This document shows positions 52,101 through 61,502 of a DNA stretch of 64,000 nt, piece after piece. Within the stretch, counting starts at the first letter, position 1; every line of letters starts with the position of its first letter. A model generated the notes under the pieces. It searched no databases. It was not told the DNA's origin and saw nothing but the letters and a program-made list of their open reading frames with translations. This DNA is from Balanoglossus misakiensis. Taxonomy: Eukaryota > Hemichordata. Location of the stretch: positions 1,488,001-1,552,000 of the forward strand of contig CM082595.2 in assembly GCA_040954595.2 (NCBI GenBank). Direction: 5' to 3'. Both the position numbers and the translations under genes were made by a program.

Positions 52101-55100
52101 GTATTTGTCTTTTCCAGACTTGTAGAAGCACACAAGAAAGAAATGCAGCGATTGGTTCAGAAATTATCCCGGGATAAAGAGCGACAGTCCAGGTCATTAC
52201 AAGAGAAACTCGGAGCAAGGAGAAGACGGAAACAACAAACAGAAGTAAATATTGTGGCATACTAGGGCTGTGAGAGAGTCTAGTGTTCGGTTCAACTCTT
52301 TCACCCCCATTTCAATGTATACAGGTCCAACTTTTCCATAGGAAACAATGGGGTTGGACTGAACTATTGCGGTGAAAGGGTTAAACCATCAATACTCTGT
52401 TCGATTTCCAGGGTGACGAAGCACAGATTGCTGCAGCTGAAGCAGCAGAGGTTGAATTGCAACTCAGTCGACTTCAACGGAATTTTGAGGAAGACATGAA
52501 ACGAAAGAGACCACACATTTCAGAAGAAGAGTATCAGAGACTTCTCGCCGAACATGAAACGGAAGTGGAAAGGTTGGGGAAGAAATTGGACAGGAATAAA
52601 GAAAGACAGAGATTGGCGTTGTTGGAGAAATTAGCCAACAGGAAGAAGAGAAGGGATATGCAGACGACAGAAGATGAGGAGAGAGCAAGACTCCTTGCTG
52701 CAATGGTGAGTTCTTCGTCTCAGTTGTGCGTCAGTTACCTGTAATACTAAGATAATAAGCTTCATCTTAGTAGCGAGGTAATATGTGCATATTTTTGTTA
52801 ACAGAAAAGTAAGGAAGTCTTGTCAGAGGACCAACTGCAGCTCTTAGAAGGTGACATCAGACAGTACAAGGAAGAATACGAAGACGATTTGAATAAGAAG
52901 AAGCCACAACTCTCTCCAGAGGAGTATGAACAGTTAATGGAACAGCATAAACGAGACATGGAAGAACTCGATGCAAAGTTGCGAGAAGAGAAGGCAAAGA
53001 TGAAGAAGAGTTTGGAAGACAAGATAGCCGAGAGGAAAGGAAAGACGAAGAAACGGGGACAGAAAAGTACACCTGTGAGTGTTTGCGTGATGAATCGATG
53101 ATGTCTATGTCATCGGGGTGCATGTGCGACACTGATTGATAAATTTTGTCATTTAAATACCAGTACACATTCTAAATGTACCTTGTCATTAGTGTTGAAT
53201 TTTAATTTTTTGCTTTTTAACATAACATAATCGGATAAAGACAAATTATGTTGACGCTGTATTCTGTTTTCTGTTCTAACTCAAAAACTTTTCACTTTCA
53301 TTTTCATTCAGGAAGATGCAGAGCTCCAAGGAATAGAGGATGAAATTGATGACATTGAGTTGGAGATAAAAAGGAAACAGGAAGAATATGATGAAAAGAT
53401 GAGGAAGAGAGGAGAATTCTCTGATGAGGAGTACGCCAGACTTGTCGCTGAACATGAAGAGGAGATGGAGAGATTGAGAAGAAAACTTGAGAGACAGAAA
53501 GACAGACAGAGACAAAAACTGATGGAGAAGATCGCGGAGAGAAAACGAAAGAAAAAGATGAATGCAACTGAGGAGGAACAGCGAGCTAGACTTCTGGCTG
53601 CATTGGTATGTTTGTGGCAGAATCTCAGATGTCTTAAGTGTCCTAAGATCCATAATGTTTGAAATAGTTTATCCAGAATGGTTGCATGCAATCTTTGTAT
53701 CAAATGTAGTGGTTTTCTGGAAAATACCAAACATTGATGAATACATTATTCTCTGTATCACCAAGATATTGTTATTATATTTTTGTAGAAAAACAAAGAA
53801 ACTCTGAATGAAGAGCAACTCCAAATGTTACATGAAGACATCGAACAGTACGACCAAGACGTCTCCAAAGCTCTCACTAAGAAGTTTGATAAGGGAGACA
53901 TCCCGCAAGCAGAGTTTGAGAGTTTGATGAAGAAACATCAACAGAACATGGTGGAATTACAAGCCAAGCTGAGACAGGAAAAGAGTAAATTAAACGCTAT
54001 GCTTGCTCAGGAAGTAGCAGCCATGAAAGGAAGGAGGATAGTAAGTTATTTCAAAATTAGTCAATCAAATTGTGGAGTGACTGTGATTCAATACAAGAAC
54101 ATATGATACAGTATGTCATACCACAGTATAATTATAATGCAGCCAGTACACAGTGCAATGCAATGCAGTACAGTACAATACAACACAACACAATAATGAT
54201 GATAATATTCCGTGTGCTCTTCTGTTCACCTTTCTCAAACAAGTAAAATCTCCAACTTCTGGAAAAGCTTTATAGTTTTATTTCTTATCGAGTGCATCTT
54301 TTATGATTTCTTTACCAGGAACCATCAGAATCTGAAGAGAGTGATGATGAATTCAACGTAATACCCGAATCATCTGCCACAGAAACGCAGCTGTGGACAA
54401 CACCCGTACAATCCACAGCTATGGTCATGATGCCTTTGTTAGATGAATATCCCGTCAGAAAGAAGAAAGAAGTGTATACTGATCCAGCTATCTTCAGAGA
54501 GTTAGATGCACATGCTATTAGGGTAAGACAGTCATCTTATCGATCGATCAATCAAGCTTTGCGTTTCTTATGAAAACAGTTTTACAGTCACAGTCAGAAG
54601 AATGTGTAGCATTTTAACATAATTAATAATGTAGATGATAGTAGATAAATGAATTTCTTTCTTACTTTTTTCTTTCCTGTTTAGGTAGCACAGACTGTAA
54701 GCCTTGTAATGGAACCAACCTTCTCATCCATGGTGGACACATTGGTAGCTCCGGCACAGTCGGAATTGGAAAAGATCCGGTTGATATTCCGTTGGATTAC
54801 AGCTCAGAATTGTCAGGAAATGGATCTGCATGATGCCGTCGATGATACTCCTCTGGGAGTCTTGAAAGGAATTTATGAACACAAGATTACATGGTCTACG
54901 TTGTTTATGAGAATGTGCAGGTAAGTAGTGGTTGATGGTTAGTGATTAGACACTCCATAGGGGGAATATATGACATGCTTAGCTGGCCTTTTGTTTCGCA
55001 GTAAATGCATAGTAAAGGCAATAGATCTACCTGGCTTGTGATAATATCATGGCCAAATGGTGTCTATAATGCAGGTTTGTCTACGCAGGTCATTGTCAGA

Positions 55101-56573
55101 AGTTACATGATTTCAGAGGAAATTAATAGCAGTTTCTCATCTTTTTTTCTTTGCAGGTATATTGGTGTACAGTGTGTTGAAATAGCAGGCTGTGCCAAGA
55201 TGGTCGGCTATGGTCCAGGGCAATCTATCAGCCCTAACGATGACAGATACCGGCATACATGGAATGCTGCATGTTGCGACGGATACTGGCATTTCGTCGA
55301 TTGTAACTGGGGAGTCTCTCACATCGGAAGTGCCAGTACGTTTGATCCATTCCGGTATCAGTATGACGAACACTACTTCCTGGCTGATCCGGAAATCATG
55401 ATCCGTACTCACTTCCCAAATGATCCGCCCTGGCAGTTGATGAGAAATCCATTCACAATGCAGGACTTTGTTGATGACATTTTCCTCAAACCCAACTTTT
55501 TCACATACGGTTTTGTTCCAATTACACACAAAAAATGTGTAGTCGAAGCTGAGAATGGAGATGTTGAGATCAAGCTTGGATTTTCAAAGGGTTACGTTGT
55601 CAACTGTGAGCTTTTCAACGAGCAGGGCCAAGTGGCCAAAACTGTGAATGAAATTCCATTCACAATGTATATATTCCAGCAACAGGTGGCTGAGAATATT
55701 CTGAGTTTTTACATCAGAATGCCTGATCCCGGCGTCTATTATCTGGTCTTCTATTCCAAGAAGCATTTCATAGACGGAGACTTCAACGCTGAGACAGCTA
55801 CTGAGATTTGTCGGTACAAAATCAACAGCCATCGTCCGTCATCAGACAGGTATCCTCTTCCAATCTGTCCGCTTAATTGGTGGGGACCTATCGGGTCGGA
55901 GGGCTTCAATCTGGTTCCTCTGACCCACCAGAATGCAGTTGTCATGTGTGACGGGGGCACGGCTGATATCAAGTTTAGTTACTCCGGGTCTTTGCAGTTT
56001 CATTGTGAGATCTCGGCGTACGGCGCCCCGCAGGGTCAGTTTATGAGGTATCACCTGCAAGGTGTGGGTGAAAGCACAGTGTCTTTTCGATTCCTACCCC
56101 CGGTCCCGGGAAGGTTTGGTTTCAATCTCTTCGTCATCCTCCAAGAAGGTGACACAAGGCATCTCATTCCCTTCTGTAGTTACCTTATAGTCTGCAGAGA
56201 ACCCCAGGCGAATGTGACCCCGTATCCCTACGTGTCAGACAACACATGGGGTGCATGCCCGGCCTTTGATGTGTTCGCTCTGCATACAATCAGCCATAGC
56301 GATCCAGTCATCATCACCAAAGATGATGATCTGAATCTTGAAATAGGCTACAGACAACCAATGGGTTTGTCTTACACATACATGTACCTTTACATGCAGA
56401 ATACACGAGATCTGACCAGTACTGTTTTCTGTGAACCTGGTGAGGGAAAGGCCACTTTCTTGTTGTTCATGGAGAATCCCGGCCACTATCATCTGATGAT
56501 CTGTGCATGTGATCAAGCTGATCCACACTCATCTAAAATACCAGTCTACAACTACCTTATCATCAGAGAGTAA
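49140..56573 (+). CDS. Hillarin/KY-like transglutaminase-fold protein with coiled-coil repeats
   Basis: Fifteen plus-strand coding exons: 49140-49523, 49607-50002, 50505-50590, 50681-50798, 51149-51172, 51397-51678, 51821-51996, 52118-52244, 52412-52705, 52805-53074, 53312-53605, 53789-54040, 54319-54522, 54685-54920 and 55157-56573. Phases join into about 1,519 aa. The start MGSGGSKGG (A at -3, G at +4) fits N-myristoylation. Residues ~1-250 are low-complexity with KYTVEYDNQ; residues ~290-900 form seven charged coiled-coil repeats with EEYQRL..H, then LEKIAxRKKK. An acidic linker leads to a transglutaminase-like core (IRLIFRWITAQ; RHTWNAACCDGYWHFVDCNWG; RYQYDEHYFLADPE) and three beta-rich repeats starting VPITHKK, VPLTHQN and ALHTISH, as in hillarin/KY. 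His (~1081) and Asp (~1096) remain; the expected Cys position (~1036) is Lys. Probable non-enzymatic scaffold at membrane or cytoskeleton. No known gene with this whole architecture comes to mind. Confidence 0.88.
51149..51172 (+). CDS. 24-bp microexon (8 codons) of the hillarin-like gene
   Basis: A TTCTCTACAG acceptor, 24 bases encoding AVQKTLFQ, then the GTTAGT donor. It is phase 0 on both sides, so it can be included or skipped without a frame shift between exons 4 and 6. Confidence 0.6.
52291..52384 (-). mobile_element. TTAA MITE, copy 5
   Basis: Ends TCAACTCTTTCACCCCC and GCGGTGAAAGGGTTAA, with interior ACAGGTCCAAC and GGTTGGACTGAACTATTG. Located in the intron between exons 8 and 9 of the hillarin-like gene, only 28 bp from the exon 9 acceptor. 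Confidence 0.7.
54721..55320 (+). other. Transglutaminase-like core of the hillarin-like protein
   Basis: Spans exons 14 and 15. The IRLIFRWIT helix, the VLKGIYEHKITWSTLFMRMC segment and the RHTWN...WHFVDCNWG segment line up with the transglutaminase-like fold of KY and hillarin. Where an active member has Cys about seven residues before LF, this protein has Lys. An intron splits the Arg codon between MC and YIG. Confidence 0.75.
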
Positions 56574-56581
56574 GATATACC

Positions 56582-56672
56582 TAACCCTTTCACCACCATG
56601 GTTCAGTCCAAACCCATTGTTTTCTATGGTTAGGTTGGACCTCTAAAGAGGGAACTGGGGGTGGAAGGGTTA
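56582..56672 (+). mobile_element. TTAA MITE, copy 6, in the 3'UTR
   Basis: A full-length copy (CTAACCCTTTCACC to GTGGAAGGGTTAA) starting 9 bases after the stop codon of the hillarin-like gene. It should therefore be transcribed as the first part of its 3'UTR. It is very close in sequence to copy 2. Confidence 0.75.
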
Positions 56673-57348
56673 AAGGGATGGGTATAGTCCCGTCTGTGGC
56701 TGATATTATGGGCAGATTATGGGTCCCATTCAACACAGTTCCTTGCAAGTCACAGCAGAAGGTGCATATTGTAACTGCTGCAATGTACATTGTTGCAAAC
56801 AATGTGGTTTTTACTTTGTATTCAATTCTGCGTTCAATTCATACATATCAGTTTATCACAGTTTGCAGTTCTCTTCAAGACTACTTCTAGTAATTATTGA
56901 CTTCAACCATTTTCTGTTCATTTTTGAACAACCAGGTGATAGTAATTGATTTGTGTTAGGCTTATAGATTTCCTAAAAATGGATAAGTGCCTATTATTAC
57001 TATACCATTGTATTTTTAGTGTTGTTATTTTTAACTTAGTCTATTTGACTAAATTGTTGGTTTTATGGTCACAGTTTTCAGCTTGCATGTAAATATAATT
57101 TCAAATCTATAGATGAATCATCTCACTTGATAATTCCTCAGAAAATGGGAGAGTTTGTGAACTCGAAACTACTACTAGAAGTATGTGTATATTTACGAAG
57201 AAACAAGAATTATGGGAAAATTGCAAATCACGGTATAAATAAATATTATGCAATTAATGTACAAGTTAATTTTTGCATGATAAAATTGTTGCTTTATTTG
57301 TAACCTTACACAAAACCAAGTACAAGGTGCATATGATGATATGGTACG
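56673..57348. other. 3'UTR and intergenic stretch after the hillarin-like gene
   Basis: No coding exon seen. An AATAAA at about 57,238-57,243 on the plus strand could serve as the hillarin-like polyadenylation signal, giving a 3'UTR of roughly 0.7 kb. Confidence 0.4.
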
Positions 57349-57476
57349 TAGGCCAAGTATGGTTCTCTGGTCCGTATTCCTCGTTAGAGGGCGTGGGGCT
57401 GACCTTCCCCCTGACCTTCCCCCCTCGCCCTCTACTGGGGAATAGGGATCCGGGAACCAGACTAAACGTTGGCCTA
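57349..57476. mobile_element. MITE with long inverted ends (TA-GGCCAA...)
   Basis: A 128-bp unit flanked by TA. The left arm reads GGCCAAGTATGGTTCTCTGG, then GTATTCCTCGTTAGAGGGCG. The right arm, on the opposite strand, reads GGCCAACGTTTAGTCTGGTT, then CTATTCCCCAGTAGAGGGCG. The arms are about 55 bp and imperfect, separated by a short pyrimidine-rich centre with a doubled TGACCTTCCCCC. TA flanks suggest a Tc1/mariner-like or related origin. It lies between the 3' ends of two convergent genes. Confidence 0.65.
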
Positions 57477-57698
57477 TATTTCCATGATATTTTCGAACCA
57501 CGAATGAAGTAAGTGTTTTTTGTGACAATATTTAGAAAGGTTTCAGTATAAACTTTCTTCTTGAGTATTTATGGCATGAATATATGTCTGCAGTAGATGC
57601 TAAGAATATATATTTGAACACAAGAATAGTACATCTGTATTATCATATCTCGGGAGGGGAAGGGTGAAAAATAAATGGTGACATAGGGTCGATCATGT

Positions 57699-59812
57699 CT
57701 AAAGGACGGCTATTTTCCCTTCGAGTTCAATCAGTTCACGTTTCTTAACTGTGATTTCATTGACTTTACCTTCTGCTGCGTTTTTCTGGCCGATATGTGA
57801 ACATTTGGAAGCTACAGTTTGTAGAACAGCAAACATGAGGAACGAAGCAACGCACAAACCTACTAGAAAATACATCATGGATATAATCGCATATTTTGCG
57901 ATTAACATTCCCATAATCCAGGGATAGAACAAGTACGCAAAAGCTACCGCAACCAGAAATAATCCTGTAGCTTTCCCGTTCATTGTGATATATCTCTCTG
58001 CCCATGTAACTGACGCAGGCCACGCAGAACCCATTGATAATCCCATCATAATCGTACCAATAAAAAGGACGATGACGTTATCTTTACCCCAGAATGCAAG
58101 CACTATCGCCGCTAGGCAACATCCCGTTAAATCCTCTAATAACATCTTTGTCGGATGATGGAATCGGGCAAGAAATATAGCAAATCCCCTGGAGATCACA
58201 ATCCCGCCCCAAAAAGCAGTCGTTAGGAAACTTGCTACCTGGGGACTTAAACGAACGTCACATTTGACAGCAAATGTATAAAGAAAACCAATAAATATTG
58301 CCTCATTTCCGATATACAGTATTAAATAAACAAAAATGAGCGTGAGTATTACCATTCGAAAATGAAAACTATCGTTTGTGTTGCTAAAGTGTTCTTCTTT
58401 TGAAAAATCTGGATCTGCATTTTTACTAATCATTATACGTCCAGGAAGTTTGGCATACAGACCGAAATAGACAAACGAAACCAAGCAGAATATTCCTGAT
58501 ATGAATGAGTAGGGAATCCATAGCGGAGGGATGTCATGTCCAACTGATTCAGCATGGAAGTTCTCATGTGGTATGGAAGAGTTATTTGTGGCGTTAAGGT
58601 TTGTCCTTGTGTACATGTAGACTTCTGTGGTGTCATTAGAAAAGACAGGTGATATGTGCGAGATGGTTTGATTGGGCCTAATACTGGATTGTTCAATCGT
58701 TGTTGTCGTTAGAAATGGACCAACCACCAGCGAGACGATGATTCCACCTGCGGCCACTAACATATTGGCCGCTTGGAGTACAGGACCAGCTTTCTTTCCC
58801 CAAAGATCGAGTGCCAAGTGGTTGTTCCCTACAGAAGGAAAAGGAAAAGTGGACTGTTATGCCGTGTAAGTCTTGATTGTGAAGTCTGTGAAAAAAGTAT
58901 ATGTAAAGCCAATAGCGCTTAAAAGTTAATACGTCCATAGCTCGACTTTGAGCCCACAAGTAACTTTAGTCTTGATATAGATGGAAAGGGAAAGAGTCTT
59001 AGTGGCAAATTTCCAGCCATTTTATTTATACCTGTATCAACATATCCAGTAAACAGCCCCCATATCACCATTGCCGCCAACAGAAAGTAATAATCTTGGA
59101 TCCATGGGATTAAAGCGCTGACAGTTCCCGCTCCGAGAAGAGCCGAACCAAGAACGAAGTGGTTTTCAAACCGATCGTAGGAGAACCCGGATGCAAGTGA
59201 CCCCGCCAGGTGACCTAGACTGCGAGCTGTGTGAGCCAGGGTGATCTCTTGGAGTGATGTATCTACTTGGCGTTGAAGTTCAAGAAGGCTTAGTCCAGGT
59301 ATGGAAAGGCTTAAACCCTGTAATGCATAAATCACTTGATAACAACACACAACAACATCACTGACACACACACACTAACTTTGACCATCATCACTTTTCT
59401 CCTATCGCACTTACGTGACCAATATTTTACGAGCATGAATCCCCCCCCCCCCCCCCCCCCCGCAGAACTGCTTGGCCAATCCACTTTTCGGGGTTGTACA
59501 GTACGAAATATGAGTGTTTTGGGAGAGCTTTGAATTCAAAACGGAACATGATGAGATGAACACACAAATTAACGATACGTGACTAAGACATTGCTGTACC
59601 TTTTGCTATCGGATGTGTACCCTTTTGTTACGGATCATCATCATTTCAAACATCTGATATGTACATGTACATTACCCGTTGTTCGGAACTTTTGTGTGAA
59701 GTATATGACCCACCCAGCAAAGTGACGACAAAAGGATAGCTGTTGTCCTTGCTCGTCGTAGAGGGGGTACTGCTGGCCTGTCATCTTTCGTGTCGGCCTT
59801 CTCTTCCATCAT
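57699..59812 (-). CDS. MFSD4B / sodium-dependent glucose transporter 1-like MFS transporter
   Basis: Major facilitator with about 12 membrane helices, probably plasma-membrane. Family members (NaGLT1/MFSD4B) transport glucose-like sugars with sodium; substrate here is inferred. Three minus-strand exons: 59812-59714, 59317-59032 and 58828-57699, giving about 504 aa. It starts MMEEKADTK. The exon 1-2 join gives SSLCWGLSLSIPGLSLLEL (first helix), followed by the loop-1 region HTARSLGHLAGSLASG. The exon 2-3 join gives GYVDTGNNHLALDLWGKKAGP, the family signature around helix 5. A large loop with three Asn-x-Ser/Thr sites follows, then helices 7-12. Donor 1 is GTGGGT inside a readable frame. Reading through gives a short open extension that lacks the conserved segment. 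The C-terminus is Lys/Glu-rich. Confidence 0.85.
59441..59461. repeat. C21 homopolymer
   Basis: Twenty-one consecutive C in intron 1 of the MFSD4B-like gene. Runs this long are commonly mis-sized in assemblies. Confidence 0.9.
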
Positions 59813-61502
59813 AAAACCACAATTTCGTCCTTCTCGATATCTCACGTTCAATAACCAACTTCCTCGAGCCACCAGCAGGTGTGGTTTCAATCACTGGTGC
59901 CTAGATCAGTAGAAAAAGTATCTTCACGTGTGATCGGACAGGTGCACAGCCGCTCTCGTGACTTGTAACCTTAGCAACGCGCTGAACATTCAAACATGTC
60001 ACCGCCCTCGTTTGATAACTACCATTGCCGAAGGTTTGACCTTTGGAAAGTTACTTCCCCACGGTCATACACTCTACAACGCCACGGTCATCCCACAAAT
60101 CGCTAGGCAACCGTAATTCGACCTTCTCTCGGTGAAAATGCGTCGAATTTGCCCTCGTCTCTCATTTCGCGTATACGGCGCGTATCAGGGACAGTGTTCG
60201 CACATTACATATACATGTACCATCTACAATGCTGCTACCAGGAACGACAGTTACCTTGAGGGCAGTAGATATGATGGATTATCAAAAATGAACTCTCACC
60301 TTCGACTCGAACCAACAATCACCCCATGTGAAACAATCGCCCAATAAATCAGATGTGCAGACAAACCCGGAACAGGAGGTTTCAAAATGCCGCACAGAAA
60401 ACGAATGATATACTGAAACCTCTGCACTTTTTAGTCCCAAGTATATATGCAAATAGTAAGGCTGCCCACGTAATACTTAGTATTTCGAAGGCCACTCTCT
60501 GTGTTAAAGTCTATAATCAAAGTCCATGTGTGGACGGGCTGTGCTGCAATCCTTTGGTTACGTTATACCACTGAAATGTTAGTCTACCTCCGTGGTTATA
60601 TTATATATATTGGTTTGTGGGGGAGTAACAGAAAAACACAGAACAGCTGAGAATAAGTGTCACAGCTTTCATGATCAACCTTCAATTATGATGAAAAGCC
60701 CCTAACGGGAAATGAGTTACCCATACTATTGGTAAAGGCGCCATAGATAACGAATAAATATTTTTTTTACACAAGATTTCATGAATGAAGAAAATATTAA
60801 CATATATGACATGAACACCTGTGGACTTGGATAATTATACTCACTTGGAGGTAGAGTATGGAGTCCAGGCAAATGTTATCGTCTAAACGAGTGATGCAAA
60901 CTGCTTGTGCCTGGACATCAACATGGACCCCGGCGCGTCTAGACGATCCAGCAAGCAAGCAACCAACTCCTACTGTAGTACCCCCGGACTGAACCGCATG
61001 CGAACACTCACCATGCAACGCGCTAACAACCTTGAGTTTGAAAACAAAGGACGTTCATTTAAATACAATAGCCGATTGCCAACGGCTCGGCAGTTCCGAT
61101 CTTTCATTTACCGGTTATGAGACAGATTATTGATTGCTGTCAGTCCCTTTATTTAAATTTGACCGTAAACTATGATTGGTGTACATGTATATGATCACGG
61201 TCATTCCCCTTTGCGTGATATAATGTTCACAAAGGAACCGATCACGCAAGCGCACACGAGAGAAGTTGACGGACGTGAGGATACCTGGTCCCTTGCACAA
61301 TTCCCGACGTTGGGTGCGCTGCGCTAAAGTTAAAAAGCCAAATTTATCAAGTTGGTTTCTTACATATTGATGGTTAATATTAAAGCTAGCTACACTTCAA
61401 AGAAAGAACTTAATCGTGGCAGTTGTCCAACGCCGATGTAATTATGACAAGAAGTCTGTCGTTTGTTCTTTATGGGAACATTATTGATATCAGATCAAGC
61501 GG
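59813..61502. other. Promoter region of the MFSD4B-like gene and intergenic DNA
   Basis: Upstream of the transporter ATG the sequence is CpG-richer than average (59.9-60.2 kb), as expected near a promoter. At 60,840 there is a minus-strand donor (CTCCAA/GTGAGT) preceded by an open frame from about 61,018 (MHGECSHAV...). This might be a 5'UTR exon of the transporter or an unrelated transcript. I see no recognised protein in this stretch. Confidence 0.35.

Larger units (their letters stand above)
50505..54040 (+). repeat. Seven exon-encoded coiled-coil repeats in the hillarin-like gene
   Basis: Each unit has a helix, a turn motif (QLSKQEY, QLSEAEY, ELSEEEY, HISEEEY, QLSPEEY, EFSDEEY, DIPQAEF), then a helix H-x3-M-x2-L and a basic end such as LAEKIAKRKKKR. 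Units map to exons 3-4, 6, 7-8, 9, 10, 11 and 12. Exons 9 and 11 are both 294 bp and end ARLLAAM/ARLLAAL. Exons 10 and 12 both begin K-x-KE-x-L-x-E-x-QLQ-x-L. This shows that the pair 9-10 was duplicated as 11-12. Confidence 0.85.

Noticed and set aside
58672-59371. Extended readings across the transporter introns, for example past 59,032 or from 58,959
   Set aside because: They contain intron sequence. Splicing at the GT-AG sites restores the MFS signature, and the extensions have no family match.
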